Positions 18,096 to 27,338 of a DNA stretch of 64,000 nucleotides are shown in pieces. The translations under genes were made by a program, and so were the position numbers. This stretch comes from Cyanobacterium sp. HL-69 (GTDB taxonomy: Bacteria > Cyanobacteriota > Cyanobacteriia > Cyanobacteriales > Cyanobacteriaceae): the NCBI GenBank assembly GCA_002813895.1, contig CP024912.1, positions 620,001 through 684,000 of the forward strand. Reading direction: 5' to 3'. Each line of letters begins with the position of its first letter. The stretch's first letter is position 1. A model generated the notes under the pieces. It had not been told where the DNA came from. It did no database searches and saw only the letters and a list, made by a program, of their open reading frames with translations.

Positions 18096-20138
18096 TCAGT
18101 AAGGGACAGAAATATTTAATTGTCCATTATCTATTATTTCTAGTAATTGAAAAATTACTCCCGTTGCCCATGCTTGGGGTAAACAAGCCACTGGGTATTT
18201 TACGGGGGTATGATTTTCTTGGCGGGAAAAGCCACAGAATAGCTCTGAGGGGCGATTATTCGGTTGTAGGCTAATCATGGCAATTAATCCTTCTGTCACT
18301 ATTAGGGCTTGATCTACCATACCGATGTGATGTAATCCTTGGGCAATGATGGCACTGTCATGGGGCCACACAGAGCCTAGATGATAGCCCATGGGGTTAT
18401 AGGCAGGGGATAGACTGCTAAGGGTACGAATGCCCCAACCACTAAACAAATCGGGCTTACAGAGACGATCGCCCACAGCCCTAGCTTTTTCATGGGTAAA
18501 AATATCCCATAGTAAACAGTGACCAGGATTAGAAGTAATACTATCGATGGGATTGCCCGTTTCATCTAAGCCCAAAGCACAATAATTTTCCGACTCTAGC
18601 CAAAAATCACGGTTGAACCTTTCTTTTAGTTCCTCCGCTTCAATTTTCCATTTTTGAGCAAGAGATAAATCTCCTATGATTGATGCAATTTCGCTCATCC
18701 TGATTTTTGCCCCATATACATAACCCTGTACCTCGCAAAGGGCGATCGCACCTTCTACCAATTCTCCCCGACTGTTAACAATACAATCACCCGAATCCTT
18801 CCAACCCTGATTCTGAATACCCCTGGAGGAGCGACATAAATAGGTTAGATAGCCTGTTTTTTTTGATTGGTCATCAATCCAGTTCATAGCGGCGATCGCA
18901 TTTGACCATAACTTATCAAGAATATCTCGATCTCCAGTGCGATGAAAATAATCCGCCAACAAAATCAACCATAGGGGAGTAGCATCCACCGAACCATAGT
19001 AGGGGGTATGGGGAATCTCATCACACCTTGCCAACTCTCCTAACCTTAACTCATGGAGAATTTTCCCAGGGGATTCATCTCGCCAATCGTTATTCTCCGA
19101 ACCTTGAAAATGTGCCAACGTCAGAAGAGTATCCCTAGCAATGCGAGAATCAAACGTTAAAGTTTGTCTTGCCGCAATCAAAGAATCCCGTCCAAACAAA
19201 GTCGAAAACCAAGGAATCCCCGCCACTAAAACCTTACCAAATCCAAAAGATTGTAGTAATAAATAAATATCCTCCTGAGCTTGTTCAATAATATTATTTA
19301 TCACCGTGGAATCAGTACGAATTTTAGTAATTCCCTGATACCATTCCTCCTCCTCCCTTTTTGCCTCCTTGATTGCCCCTTGATAACTTTCAGGTAATGC
19401 AACATAGGAGCTAGGTTGATCATTCATTTTCGTCTGTAAATAGTAACCGAACTGAAAAACCTCTTGACTGTCAATCTTTACGTGCCAGACGACTGTATTA
19501 CCCTTAATATAATCGGGCGGATGATGACAAAAATTAATTAAAGACTCTGCCAAAGAATTATCTAAACCTTGATAAGCAAAACTCAAATAATTATCTTCTA
19601 TCGATAACTGTTTTAAATGTTGTCCTCTGTGATTGCGGCGATCATAATTTCTAATTTTAAATAAATCTTTAAAATCAGCCTGAAAACTTAAACTTACCTC
19701 AAACTCCAAAGGTGACGTACTATAGTTGCGCAGCTCGATTTCTTCCCACAAAGCACCGCGTAAGGCAATTTTCCTTTTGATACCCACTGCTCCCGGTTTT
19801 AAAACTCCCTTAATGGTAGGATTCGTACTATCAACAATGATAGAGTAACCTGTTTCGGCACAACTACCCAACAACACAGGGGAAACCCCTTCTATCTGTA
19901 ACTCTGAACGACTCAAAAAACGGGTATCCTGACAAAATAACCCTGTCACGGTGTACTTTTGAGTATCAGCATAGGCAACTGTGTTTCCCAATGTATCTGT
20001 AATCAGAAATAAGTCATTGTCTTTAATAACGAGAGTGGGTTGACTTTGAAAATCTACGGCATAGGGTAGCTCTGATAATTCATTATCTAAAGCGGGTAAA
20101 AAGTTTTTACCATATAACTGATATGTTTTTTGAGCCAT
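18096..20138 (-). CDS. Amylo-alpha-1,6-glucosidase-type glycoside hydrolase
   Basis: A 680-residue protein with the N-terminal beta-sandwich typical of bacterial glycogen-debranching-like proteins (about residues 30-230, containing DTRFLSRSELQI) and an (alpha/alpha)6-barrel C-terminal domain (about 290-670). Conserved segments include WFSTLFGRDSLIAARQ, VDATPLWLILLADY and GYHLGSVWPHDSAIIAQG. The likely role is hydrolysis of alpha-glucosidic bonds in glycogen-like or compatible-solute glucans. The adjacent GT4 gene on the same strand upstream suggests a shared carbohydrate pathway. The last codons (about NGQLNIS) are encoded by heptad-repeat sequence (18117-18137), so the C-terminus may have been extended by repeat sequence. 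Confidence 0.82.
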   Translation of the reverse strand: MAQKTYQLYGKNFLPALDNELSELPYAVDFQSQPTLVIKDNDLFLITDTLGNTVAYADTQKYTVTGLFCQDTRFLSRSELQIEGVSPVLLGSCAETGYSIIVDSTNPTIKGVLKPGAVGIKRKIALRGALWEEIELRNYSTSPLEFEVSLSFQADFKDLFKIRNYDRRNHRGQHLKQLSIEDNYLSFAYQGLDNSLAESLINFCHHPPDYIKGNTVVWHVKIDSQEVFQFGYYLQTKMNDQPSSYVALPESYQGAIKEAKREEEEWYQGITKIRTDSTVINNIIEQAQEDIYLLLQSFGFGKVLVAGIPWFSTLFGRDSLIAARQTLTFDSRIARDTLLTLAHFQGSENNDWRDESPGKILHELRLGELARCDEIPHTPYYGSVDATPLWLILLADYFHRTGDRDILDKLWSNAIAAMNWIDDQSKKTGYLTYLCRSSRGIQNQGWKDSGDCIVNSRGELVEGAIALCEVQGYVYGAKIRMSEIASIIGDLSLAQKWKIEAEELKERFNRDFWLESENYCALGLDETGNPIDSITSNPGHCLLWDIFTHEKARAVGDRLCKPDLFSGWGIRTLSSLSPAYNPMGYHLGSVWPHDSAIIAQGLHHIGMVDQALIVTEGLIAMISLQPNNRPSELFCGFSRQENHTPVKYPVACLPQAWATGVIFQLLEIIDNGQLNISVPY

Positions 20139-20149
20139 AGTTATTTAAT

Positions 20150-20184
20150 AGACAATTAATAGTTGAGAATTGAGAATTAAACTT
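20150..20184. repeat. Heptad repeat, TGAGAAT units
   Basis: Five 7-bp units (agacaat, taatagt, tgagaat, tgagaat, taaactt) between the glucosidase start and the upstream glycosyltransferase. Confidence 0.55.
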
Positions 20185-20222
20185 GATTCAATTTTGTTTT
20201 TTATAATACCAACGGGAAATAG

Positions 20223-20239
20223 GGTGGGCATTGCCCACC
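20223..20239. repeat. REP-like palindrome, copy 1
   Basis: GGTGGGCATTGCCCACC, two 8-bp arms around one base, lies 10 nt past the stop of the glycosyltransferase gene. Another copy lies after dnaN (27230-27246). The flanks match in inverted orientation, so this is a dispersed repeat and not chance. Confidence 0.75.
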
Positions 20240-20248
20240 ATTCTCAGG

Positions 20249-21331
20249 TTAACTAACTTTGGGTAAAATAACTCCTTTGGGACGACCATTGATAGAAGCA
20301 AAGCGTTGTTCTATTAGTTTCGTGTAAACTTCCTCGTAACCTTCGGTCATGTGTCTTGCACTAAATTTTTGCACCACATGATCTCGACAGGCAAGGCGAT
20401 TTATATTACCTATTTTATCTATGGCACTAATCATCTCATCTAGGTTTTGGCATAGAAAACCTGTTTTTCCATGGGCGATAACTTCAGGGGCGGCCCCCAT
20501 GGCGATCGCAATTACGGGAGTACCTGTTGCCATGGACTCTGTCATCACTAACCCAAAAGGTTCGCGCCAATTAATGGGGAATAAAGTGGCGATCGCACCT
20601 CCTATCAATTCACTTTTTTCTTTAGAACTAATTTCTCCCATCAACTGGATTTGTTTACCATCCACATGAACTAGAATTTCCCTTTCAAAAAATTCTCGAT
20701 CAACTTCATCCACCTTACAGGCCATTTTTAATTTATAACCCGTACGCTTAGCTATTTCTATGGCACGGTGCGCACCTTTTTCAGGAGATACCCGCCCTAA
20801 AAAAGCTAAATATGGTTCTTTATCTGGGTGACTATGAAACTGATAAGCATCGATATTGATGCCATTATAGACATTCCCTACATAGTTTAAGTCGGGTAAA
20901 GGTTCCCGTTGAGAATAGGAAATACTCACATAATTTTGACGTTTACATTGACCAAACAAAAATCTATTTTCTGCGGATAAAGGGCCATGTAAAGTGTGAA
21001 CAGTAGGTGTTTTCGTAAAATTAGCATAGGGTAGTGCTGCATAATCCACATGGGAATGAATTATGTCAAACTCATCAGCACGTTTATATACTTCTTGTAA
21101 TTCCAAATTGAGATAAACATTGTAATCTTTCACTGTACTATCAGTACGGATAGCACGGGGATAAACAGAGTTTAGTTTGGCTAAGGTGCCAGAATCTCCC
21201 GAAGCGAACAAGGTAACTTCATGACCTCGTTTTACCAGTTCATCAGTCAACAAAGCTACCACTAATTCAATTCCGCCGTAGCCTGTGGGAGGAACTGTTT
21301 CCCACAATGGCGCAACTTGAGCGATACGCAT
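20249..21331 (-). CDS. GT4-family glycosyltransferase
   Basis: A 360-residue GT-B enzyme. The N-terminal domain opens MRIAQVAPLWETVPPTGYGG, with the acceptor-side Gly-rich turn. The C-terminal donor-binding domain starts near FLGRVSPEKGAHRAIEIA and holds the E-x7-E motif in EPFGLVMTESMATGTPV. Such enzymes transfer sugars from nucleotide donors to lipids, glycans or small acceptors; the specific donor cannot be read from sequence. It lies 110 nt upstream of the glucosidase gene on the same strand and is probably co-expressed. Confidence 0.88.
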   Translation of the reverse strand: MRIAQVAPLWETVPPTGYGGIELVVALLTDELVKRGHEVTLFASGDSGTLAKLNSVYPRAIRTDSTVKDYNVYLNLELQEVYKRADEFDIIHSHVDYAALPYANFTKTPTVHTLHGPLSAENRFLFGQCKRQNYVSISYSQREPLPDLNYVGNVYNGINIDAYQFHSHPDKEPYLAFLGRVSPEKGAHRAIEIAKRTGYKLKMACKVDEVDREFFEREILVHVDGKQIQLMGEISSKEKSELIGGAIATLFPINWREPFGLVMTESMATGTPVIAIAMGAAPEVIAHGKTGFLCQNLDEMISAIDKIGNINRLACRDHVVQKFSARHMTEGYEEVYTKLIEQRFASINGRPKGVILPKVS

Positions 21332-21639
21332 ATGTAACCTCCTTTATTATTTTGAGATTAAAATATTAAAAATATTGTAATTATGAATTGATTAAATATA
21401 CTTAAGTAAAGTGATCATTCATACGTAAGTATTTGTCTCTTAATCCTAGTTAATAAACTATCCTTGTTGTCTGTAGTAGTTACCGTACTTAATGTTCGGA
21501 TATTTCTACGAATTTTTGTGTGCTTTTATTGAATTTTATGTTAAGTATTAACTTACTTGACTAAGATTAAAGTTTTGAGTTTTTGTTCGTTAAAAATACT
21601 TTCCTTATTGTCACTTCAAGAAAAAATATAATTGGTCAC
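21332..21639. other. Intergenic region upstream of the glycosyltransferase, up to the TnpB relic
   Basis: About 300 nt of AT-rich sequence between divergently placed features. No gene or clear structure is visible. It should hold the promoter for the glycosyltransferase-glucosidase pair. Confidence 0.5.
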
Positions 21640-22828
21640 AATATTAAGTGCGGAAGGTTGGCTTAATTATCTATCTTAAAATGTCGTTCGGTCTGGAATT
21701 TTGCACTGAGGGAGAGGATGGATTGGTCAAATTCCAGAAAATCAAGGATAAACGCCTGTTCAATTCAACAGGAGTATATTATATCTGCGGATGCTCCCTA
21801 CCCCAATTACCATGTTCAAGCGAAGGCACTAACTAAAGCTAGAAAGGAAAACCCCAGACTAGCTTCTGTAAATGCACAAGTACAGCAACAAGTCTTAAGG
21901 ACTCTGGAGAGAGCTTTTTTAGACCGTGAACGTAAAGGATTAGGGTATCCTCGTTTCAAAAAACATAGTCGGATGCGGTCATTCGTTTTTCCTCAAATGC
22001 TTAAAAATTGCATTAAAGGTAATCGAATCAAATTACCGCAATTAGGTTGGGTTAAATTTAGACAATCTCGTCCACTTCCCGATGGTTTCTTGGTAAAACA
22101 AGCTCGGATAGTGAGAAAAGCTACAGGATATTTTGTCATATTGTCCTTGCACTCAGATGTGGATATTCCCCAACCAATCCCTCATGGTCATCCTAAAGGT
22201 TTGGACATCGGCTTTATCTCAGCTGTGGTAACATCCGATAATGAACCCATCCCTAGACCTAGGTTCTTAAATAAGTATTCACGGGAGTTGAAAAGACTAC
22301 AACGAATGCTGAAAAAGAAACAGAAAGGGTCTTGTGGATGGAAAAAGTTACAAAAGCGTATCGCTCGTTTACATTTTAAGACTACTCTCCCATCGTAAAG
22401 ATTACCATTTCAAACTTTCCCATCATTTAGTGAAGGATGCAGGGATGATATTTGTCGAGGATATAAATTTCCGAATGTGGCAACGGTCATTCTTGTCAAA
22501 ATCTAGTGCCGATTTTGGTTTTGGACAGTTCATTGATATTTTGGAATGGGTGTCTTTCCGAACAGATACTTACTTCTCCAAAGTAGATCACCGTTACACA
22601 AGTCAGGAGTGTCCTGAATGTGGGGCTAGAACAGGGAAGAAGGACTTAAAGGAACGAGTACACGAATGTCCAGAGTGTGCTTACACCACTGGGCGAGATC
22701 ATGCTTCTGCTTTAGTAATCAGGAATCGTGGTTTAGATTTAGTGGCGGTCGGGCAGCCCGTCCAAGAAAAAGCGAGTGGAGATGGTCGCAGCGGGGGCGA
22801 GTTTACTCGTCTAGCCACGAATCTGTGA
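21640..22828 (+). pseudogene. tnpB: RNA-guided nuclease TnpB, frameshifted
   Basis: The protein can be followed across three frames: GWLNYLS (about 21650), then KCRSVWNFALRERMDW to ARLHFK (about 21666-22375), then HRKDYHFKLSHHL to the stop (about 22390-22828). At least two frameshifts separate them, near 21665 and 22380. The RuvC-like residues remain: Asp in KGLDIGF, Glu in IFVEDIN and Asp in GRDHASA. The zinc-ribbon Cys pairs (CPECG and CPEC) also remain. The gene is therefore only lightly decayed. In intact relatives the 3' end and right end specify the guide RNA. Confidence 0.85.
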
Positions 22829-22876
22829 AGCTAGAATCCCCCGACATAATCTTTGATTTGTCGGTGGGAGTGTCAA
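21640..22876 (+). mobile_element. Degraded IS200/IS605-type element (tnpB only)
   Basis: A broken tnpB followed by a typical right end. After the stop codon an imperfect hairpin (TCCCCCGACA at about 22838-22846 with TGTCGGTGGGA at about 22858-22868) precedes GTGTCAA, as in cyanobacterial IS200/IS605 right ends. No Y1 tyrosine transposase (tnpA) is present. The left boundary is not clear. Confidence 0.75.
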
Positions 22877-22952
22877 ATTTTTATATGTATAAGTTTTCGT
22901 TACAATAACCATAGGTAAATATTTATGTATCAATTAGGTAAAGCAAAAGAAC

Positions 22953-23222
22953 ATGGCGAGTGGTAAAAACCCCGACAATAATAGTTTATCCCAGAGAGAA
23001 TTAGAAATTTTGGAGCTGGTAGCTACTGGCTTAACCAATAATGATATTGCGGAAAAATTGGAAATCAGCAAAAGAACAGTAGATAACCATATTAGTAATA
23101 TCTTAACTAAAACGAAGACTGATAATAGAGTCGAGTTAGTTCGTTGGGCTTTGCAGTGGGGCAAAATTTGTCTTGATGAAGTTAATTGTTGTACGTTACC
23201 TGAGCATCTACCTTCAGAATAA
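22953..23222 (+). CDS. pedR: LuxR-type small regulator, PedR-like
   Basis: An 89-residue protein made of a LuxR-type helix-turn-helix (about residues 11-70: LSQRELEILELVATGLTNND, then SKRTVDNHISNIL) and a conserved tail with WALQWGKICLDEVNCC. There is no receiver domain. Size, the single HTH and the Cys pair in the tail fit PedR (Ssl0564 of Synechocystis), a redox-responsive regulator tied to photosynthetic electron transport; the assignment is from remembered similarity. It lies between the TnpB relic and the exonuclease-ATPase gene. Confidence 0.75.
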   Translation: MASGKNPDNNSLSQRELEILELVATGLTNNDIAEKLEISKRTVDNHISNILTKTKTDNRVELVRWALQWGKICLDEVNCCTLPEHLPSE

Positions 23223-23412
23223 ACAATTAATCCTCTATTTTGATCATTAATTTCTTTTTAAAATATTTTATTTTTTAAATAGGTTTAATTAAAACAAACA
23301 TTTAAGATGATAGTTACTCATACGAATACTTAACATAAAAGTTTTAAAAATATTTATATAGTATAGTAAAATATTATCATAAGTAATAAATCTAATTGTT
23401 TTTATTTGTCCT

Positions 23413-25935
23413 TTGAACTCTACTAATAATTCTGATAAAATTCAGTCTTCATTGTATTTTAACCCGCTTAAAAATGACCATGATTATATAGTTGTTGATA
23501 CTGAAGGGCAAGATATTCTTAGGGAAATTGCTATTATCGATAATCAGGGAAAATTAGTCTATGAAGCCTTTGTAGAAGGGCATTATAATAATGGTTCACA
23601 AAAAATTAAATGTAAATCTTTAATACAAATTATTGATGATTTAGATAATTTATTACAGGGAAAAAATATTATATGTCATTCCGCAACCCATGATAAAAAG
23701 ATATTAAAAAATAGTTTTCAAGCTACTACAAAAAAGTTTCCTGTTTGTAAATTTGTTTGTACTTTTCAACTTGCAAAAAGGTATTATCCTCACTATCCTA
23801 ACTATTCTCTTGGGTATCTTAGTAAACAACTGAGACTTAAGGTTAAAAATCGCTTTTTTAATGATAATTTAGCCCATAGTGCGGTATATGATGCAAAATT
23901 TACCCATCAATTGTATTTACATTTACTTAGTATAAAAACTATGAATAAAACAATTATTTCTAAGTCAGAATTAAGTCAGTATCCTAACCCTTTTACTAGC
24001 AGCAGAGTAGATAATCCTTTTCAAACACACCTAGATTTTCAGCAAGTTTATCAGATAGAATATGAAAGTTTAAAGTCGATTTTAAAGGCTGTTAAAGTAG
24101 ATGATAATAATCAGAGTAAGGGTGCTGTAGTTATTGGAGAGGCAGGAACAGGTAAAACTCATTTAATTATGAGAATTGCTAAGGAATTATTAGTAAGAAA
24201 TCGTGTTTTATTTATCAGACAACCTAATAATCCAGACTATATTTTTTATCATATTTATAGTCGTATTTTAGAGTCTTTTAATGAGTCTGTAGAGGGAACA
24301 AATAGAACTCAATTAGAGCTTTTGATTGCCCATAGTTTTGTAAGTATTTTATCGAAAATTGATAAAGTTTATAATAGTCCTCAAGGAAAAAAAGTTATTG
24401 ATAATTTTCGTGATGATAGTTTAAATATATATGAAGTGCTAGGTAAGGAAGACAGTAAAAAATATCAAGATAATTGGAATTTTATTGAACGTAATATTAT
24501 TAATTGGTGGTCAGAAAATTTTTCTATTGGCGGTTATGGGTTAGAAATTTTAAAAGGGATGATCAAATTTTGTCGTTATAGTCGCTCTGACTTTAAAGAT
24601 ATAATTAGACGTTGGTTATCTGGGAAAGAATTAAGTGATGAGGAAGCGAATAAAATAGGTTTAAAAAACTGGAATGATGACCTAAGTAGAGAAGAATTTG
24701 CCCTGGATGCGATCGCCGTTTTCGGTAAATTATCAATGCTAGATGAACCATTAATTATGGTATTTGATCAACTAGAAGGACTAGGATTAAAACAAAATCA
24801 ACATATATTGGAAAACTTTGGTTTAGCTATTAAAGAGATATTAACCCATGTACATAATAGTCTCGTTATTTTAAATCTTTTTCCTGACCGTTGGCAACAG
24901 TTTAAAGACTATTTTGATAGTTCGGTAGTTGATAGACTATCTCAAAATTGTATCACTTTATCTCCTCCAAAACCTCAACAAATTCGAGAAATTTTAAATC
25001 TAAAAACCCAAGCCGTTGGTTTGTCAATTACGGACTTTTGCACGGAAGCAGAATTAACAGATATTTTATCTCAATCATCTGTCAGAAGTATTATTAATCG
25101 AGCATCAGACTATTACCGTTATAAGGCTGAAAATGTTCCTCTTCCCGAAACAAAAACTAGCGTTAATTATAATTCCAGTAACTTAGAAAAAAGAGTTCAA
25201 GAGTTAGAAAATATTCTGCAACAGATAGCAAAATTAACTAATAATTTTCTTATAGAAAAAGATAATGATGAGGATGGTATTTCTTTATCTACCCTTTTTC
25301 TTGATGTACCATCACTCAAAAAAGAAGATACTAACAGTAAACAGGATGAGCTTTTTAAAGATAAATTAATAGAATCATTAAGACAGTTAAAAAATAATAT
25401 TATTCAAGAATACCATCTCCCACAAATCATCACCGATTCTGATGATATTGGAAAACTGATTACTATTACGGAAACCATAGCTATTTATTATCAGAATGTA
25501 GAAATAAATCAGTTAAGATTAGGCAATAAAAGATTACCTGAACATATTGTCATTAATACTCAAAAAGAAGAATTTATTATAGGATTTCTTAATATAAGTA
25601 GTTCTAGTTTTAGTAGCAGATTACGTAATATTAACGAGTTAGTAAGTGCTAATTCTAAAAGTAAATTTTTGTTATGTAGGGATGAAAGAGAGCCTCAGAT
25701 AAAAGGTAAAGTTGGCAAGTTAGAAATAGAAAAATTAAATAATACAAAAAACGGTCAATTTATTATTCTCGATGAAACTAGCCGTATTAACTTCGAGTTG
25801 GTTTATCAATTAATTATTCAGATTCAAGAGAAAGATTTAGAATTAGATTTAGCAAAATCTTTTTCTTTATTACCTGAAATCTTGGACGAAGATTCTTTGA
25901 TAACCTTATTACTCAAAAAAATCATTAAAAATTAA
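23413..25935 (+). CDS. DEDDh 3'-5' exonuclease fused to a P-loop ATPase; function unknown
   Basis: An 840-residue protein. Residues 22-175 form an RNase T/DnaQ-like exonuclease domain with all five catalytic positions: Asp29 and Glu31 (VVDTEG), Asp94 (HSATHDKKI) and His155 with Asp160 (AHSAVYDAK). A P-loop ATPase follows, with Walker A GEAGTGKT (242-249) and Walker B IMVFDQLE (Asp452, Glu455). After it come a short coiled coil (about 595-615) and an unassigned C-terminal domain containing FLLCRDEREPQIKG. The start is TTG 23413, because there is no ATG before the exonuclease domain and no obvious ribosome-binding site. The gene is more AT-rich than dnaN, which follows by 100 nt. I do not recognise a named family. 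Nuclease plus ATPase suggests DNA repair or anti-phage defence (inference). Confidence 0.8.
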   Translation: MNSTNNSDKIQSSLYFNPLKNDHDYIVVDTEGQDILREIAIIDNQGKLVYEAFVEGHYNNGSQKIKCKSLIQIIDDLDNLLQGKNIICHSATHDKKILKNSFQATTKKFPVCKFVCTFQLAKRYYPHYPNYSLGYLSKQLRLKVKNRFFNDNLAHSAVYDAKFTHQLYLHLLSIKTMNKTIISKSELSQYPNPFTSSRVDNPFQTHLDFQQVYQIEYESLKSILKAVKVDDNNQSKGAVVIGEAGTGKTHLIMRIAKELLVRNRVLFIRQPNNPDYIFYHIYSRILESFNESVEGTNRTQLELLIAHSFVSILSKIDKVYNSPQGKKVIDNFRDDSLNIYEVLGKEDSKKYQDNWNFIERNIINWWSENFSIGGYGLEILKGMIKFCRYSRSDFKDIIRRWLSGKELSDEEANKIGLKNWNDDLSREEFALDAIAVFGKLSMLDEPLIMVFDQLEGLGLKQNQHILENFGLAIKEILTHVHNSLVILNLFPDRWQQFKDYFDSSVVDRLSQNCITLSPPKPQQIREILNLKTQAVGLSITDFCTEAELTDILSQSSVRSIINRASDYYRYKAENVPLPETKTSVNYNSSNLEKRVQELENILQQIAKLTNNFLIEKDNDEDGISLSTLFLDVPSLKKEDTNSKQDELFKDKLIESLRQLKNNIIQEYHLPQIITDSDDIGKLITITETIAIYYQNVEINQLRLGNKRLPEHIVINTQKEEFIIGFLNISSSSFSSRLRNINELVSANSKSKFLLCRDEREPQIKGKVGKLEIEKLNNTKNGQFIILDETSRINFELVYQLIIQIQEKDLELDLAKSFSLLPEILDEDSLITLLLKKIIKN

Positions 25936-26035
25936 AATCAGATTCTGAGTTAAAATATTGAGTCTGTGCAAAACTAACCATCTCCAGCGTTAGTTACTAA
26001 TTCAGTATATTTATTTATATTCAACATAAAAAACC

Positions 26036-27217
26036 GTGAAGATTATCTGTTCTCAAAGTGAGCTAAAAAATAACTTATCCTTAGTAAGTCGTGCCGTACC
26101 AGGGCGTCCTACCCATCCTATCTTAGCTAATGTGTTATTGGTGGCGGATAGTGAAAAAAATACTGTTACCCTCACTGGGTTTGATTTAAGTTTGGGAATG
26201 CGTACCAGTTTTGCGGCGGAAGTTGAGGAAGAAGGTAGTATTACCATCCCTGCTAAATTATTTAATGATATAGTCAGTCGTTTACCTGAAGGGGAAATTA
26301 CCGTTAGTTTTGATTCTGATGATGTTGATGATAATCCATTAGTTGCGATCGCATCTATGTATGGTAAATTTCAACTTAGGGGAGTATCAGCGGACGAATT
26401 TCCAGAATTACCAGCCGTAGAAAAGGAAGAAGCCTTAATGTTGCCCGTAACAGCATTGAGTGAAGGTTTAAAAGGCTCTTTATTTGCCGCTAGTGGTGAC
26501 GAAGCCAAACAAATTTTAACAGGAATACACCTTACCCGTAACCTCGACACCCTCGAATTTGCCGCCACCGATGGACACCGTTTGGCAGTGGTAAAAACTA
26601 CCGATGATAAAGAAGTATCGGAGGATGGAGAAGAAACCACCGATGAGGATATTTCCATCAGCGAAGAGCAAAATTTCACCATGACAATTCCAGCCCGGGC
26701 TTTACGGGAATTAGAGAGAATTTTAACCATGGCAAAAGAAGAAGATAACGTTGCCCTCTATGTGGATGATGGACAGGTGGTTTTTGAGTTGGGGGCGCAA
26801 AATTTAACCAGTCGCAAACTAGATGGCGCTTATCCTAATTATAACCAGTTAATTCCCACTTCTTTTGATCGCACCATGGTAGTAGAAAGAAAAAGAATTA
26901 TTGAGAGTTTAGAGAGGGTATCAGTATTATTAGACCAAAAAAATAACATGGTTAAATTCACCCTTGATGGCAAAAATGACCAACTATTTTTATCCGTAGA
27001 AGCCAACGAATTAGGCAATGCAAAAGAAAGTATTGTCGCCGAAATTACAGGGGATGATTTCGAGATTGGTTTTAATATTCGTTATTTAATGGATGGTTTA
27101 AAAGCATTATCTTCTAACGAGATTACCTTCCATTTTAACGGGGCAATTCAACCAGTAATTGTTACTCCCCTTAGTGGTTTACAAATGAAATATTTAATCA
27201 TGCCTGTTAAGCTATAG
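26036..27217 (+). CDS. dnaN: DNA polymerase III beta subunit (sliding clamp)
   Basis: Encodes the ring-shaped clamp that tethers the replicative polymerase to DNA. The 393-residue length is slightly above the usual 365-380. Start is GTG 26036 (MKIICSQSELKNNL). The three-fold clamp domain pattern is clear, and the C-terminus ends in MPVKL, typical of DnaN (MPMRL). An acidic insertion of about 20 residues (near 193-215, EVSEDGEETTDEDISISEEQ) accounts for the extra length. dnaA is not in the window and I see no DnaA-box cluster upstream. Confidence 0.96.
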   Translation: MKIICSQSELKNNLSLVSRAVPGRPTHPILANVLLVADSEKNTVTLTGFDLSLGMRTSFAAEVEEEGSITIPAKLFNDIVSRLPEGEITVSFDSDDVDDNPLVAIASMYGKFQLRGVSADEFPELPAVEKEEALMLPVTALSEGLKGSLFAASGDEAKQILTGIHLTRNLDTLEFAATDGHRLAVVKTTDDKEVSEDGEETTDEDISISEEQNFTMTIPARALRELERILTMAKEEDNVALYVDDGQVVFELGAQNLTSRKLDGAYPNYNQLIPTSFDRTMVVERKRIIESLERVSVLLDQKNNMVKFTLDGKNDQLFLSVEANELGNAKESIVAEITGDDFEIGFNIRYLMDGLKALSSNEITFHFNGAIQPVIVTPLSGLQMKYLIMPVKL

Positions 27218-27229
27218 TTTTTTGTCGAT

Positions 27230-27246
27230 GGTGGGCATTGCCCACC
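27230..27246. repeat. REP-like palindrome, copy 2
   Basis: Same 17-bp palindrome as at 20223-20239, here 13 nt after the dnaN stop. Relative to copy 1 the flanks match in inverted orientation. It could serve as the dnaN terminator. Confidence 0.75.
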
Positions 27247-27338
27247 CTAATTTATTTCCTATCAAGATGTTTTTATGATCCCAAAAATAGCTATCATAAA
27301 ACAAGGTTTATCACGTCAAATCCGTGGGGAAAATCCTG

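Noticed and set aside
22334-22828. Independent small zinc-ribbon protein
   Set aside because: It is the C-terminal part of the frameshifted tnpB.
25936-26035. Replication origin near dnaN
   Set aside because: In some cyanobacteria oriC lies near dnaN, but I see no cluster of TTTTCCACA or TTATCCACA boxes here or in 23223-23412.
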